A DNA stretch of 7,079 bases from Pseudomonadota bacterium (GTDB taxonomy: Bacteria > Pseudomonadota > Gammaproteobacteria > Xanthomonadales > Xanthomonadaceae). Both the position numbers and the translations under genes were made by a program. Shown here piece by piece: positions 6,795 to 7,079 of the stretch (its first letter is position 1; the number at the start of each line of letters is the position of its first letter). The stretch covers positions 1 to 7,079 of the forward strand of contig JAFAFF010000273.1 of the NCBI GenBank assembly GCA_023423605.1, in the 5' to 3' direction. The notes below the pieces were generated by a model that made no database searches, was not told the origin of the DNA, and was given only the letters and a program-made list of their open reading frames with translations.

Positions 6795-7079
6795 TCAGAA
6801 TTCCTGCCACTCGCCATCGGCCACTTCGGCCAGCGGCTGGCGCGGCGCTGCGCGGCGCGGCGTGGCCGCCGGGCCAGCCGCAGCGGCCGACGGACGCGAA
6901 CGTACCGGTGCCGGTGTCGCTTCGTCGGTGTCTTCCAGCTTGAACACCGACACCGCTTCGCTCAGGTGGCCGGCCTGTTCTTCCATGGCGCGTGCGGCGG
7001 CAGTGGCTTCTTCCACCAGCGCAGCGTTCTGCTGGGTGGTTTCGTCCATCTGCACCACGGTCTGGTTGACCTGTTCGAT
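6795..7079 (-). CDS. Second methyl-accepting chemotaxis protein, C-terminal end only
   Basis: The 94 visible residues are the end of another MCP; the frame is open to the window edge, so the gene continues to the right. It starts in the final signalling helix ([20 protein letters not shown]), which contains the second methylation region [20 protein letters not shown] linker rich in Ala, Pro and Arg follows, and the protein ends in EWQEF, the same type of W-x-x-F tether as its neighbour. The helical part is nearly identical to the neighbouring receptor (about 4640-4560), while the linker has diverged in sequence and length. The sensor domain is outside the window, so its ligand class cannot be judged. 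A terminator follows, so it is probably not co-transcribed with cheR, cheD and cheB from its own promoter, apart from readthrough. Confidence 0.95.
   Translation of the reverse strand: MEQVNQTVVQMDETTQQNAALVEEATAAARAMEEQAGHLSEAVSVFKLEDTDEATPAPVRSRPSAAAAGPAATPRRAAPRQPLAEVADGEWQEF

Noticed and set aside
6641..6817. N-terminal extension of the MCP by 59 residues (start at 6817)
   Set aside because: It would start inside the upstream MCP gene and run through the terminator and the FliA-type promoter, before the predicted transcription start. The added residues are low-complexity, and the usual basic tail plus membrane helix begins right after the ATG pair at 6640/6637.
5360..6943. Long plus-strand open frame of 527 codons opposite the MCP
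   Set aside because: It is a shadow of the MCP codon pattern; it crosses the promoter and terminator region and shows no domain.

Overview
The window is GC-rich, tightly packed bacterial DNA from a gammaproteobacterium of the Xanthomonadaceae (Lysobacterales). Three copies of a short palindromic element starting with GTAG look like the SMAG repeats of Stenotrophomonas, so Stenotrophomonas maltophilia or a close relative is the best guess. This is pattern recognition from the sequence; no database search was possible.

Layout. Positions 1-1593 (+) are the C-terminal 60% or so of aconitate hydratase B (acnB), a TCA-cycle enzyme, followed by an 18-bp palindrome and a strong intrinsic terminator. 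A 190-bp convergent intergenic region with three SMAG-like hairpins separates it from a chemotaxis operon on the minus strand. Read in the direction of transcription (right to left), the operon is: a complete methyl-accepting chemotaxis protein (MCP, 6640-4379), cheR (4324-3452), cheD (3455-2859) and cheB (2862-1786). To the right of the operon are a perfect FliA (sigma-28) type promoter spacing (6726-6699), an intrinsic terminator (6770-6741), and the 3' end of a second, closely related MCP gene that runs off the window (7079-6795).

How the genes work together. The operon encodes one receptor and the full receptor-modification set: CheR methylates receptor glutamates, CheB (activated by phosphorylation) demethylates and deamidates them, and CheD is a receptor glutamine deamidase. 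Both MCPs end in a W-x-x-F tail (DWQEF and EWQEF) like the CheR/CheB tether of the E. coli high-abundance receptors. cheR-cheD and cheD-cheB are each joined by a 4-base ATGA start/stop overlap, suggesting translational coupling. The MCP is set apart from cheR by a 9-bp GC hairpin, which may let the receptor be made in larger amounts than the enzymes. No cheA, cheW, cheY or flagellar gene lies inside the window; they may lie beyond the right edge.

No new type of system is evident. The points most worth a second look are the FliA promoter placed just behind the upstream terminator, the cheB stop codon supplied by the GTAG terminus of a SMAG-like repeat, the five-unit HAMP-like array in the receptor, and the hairpin between the receptor and cheR.
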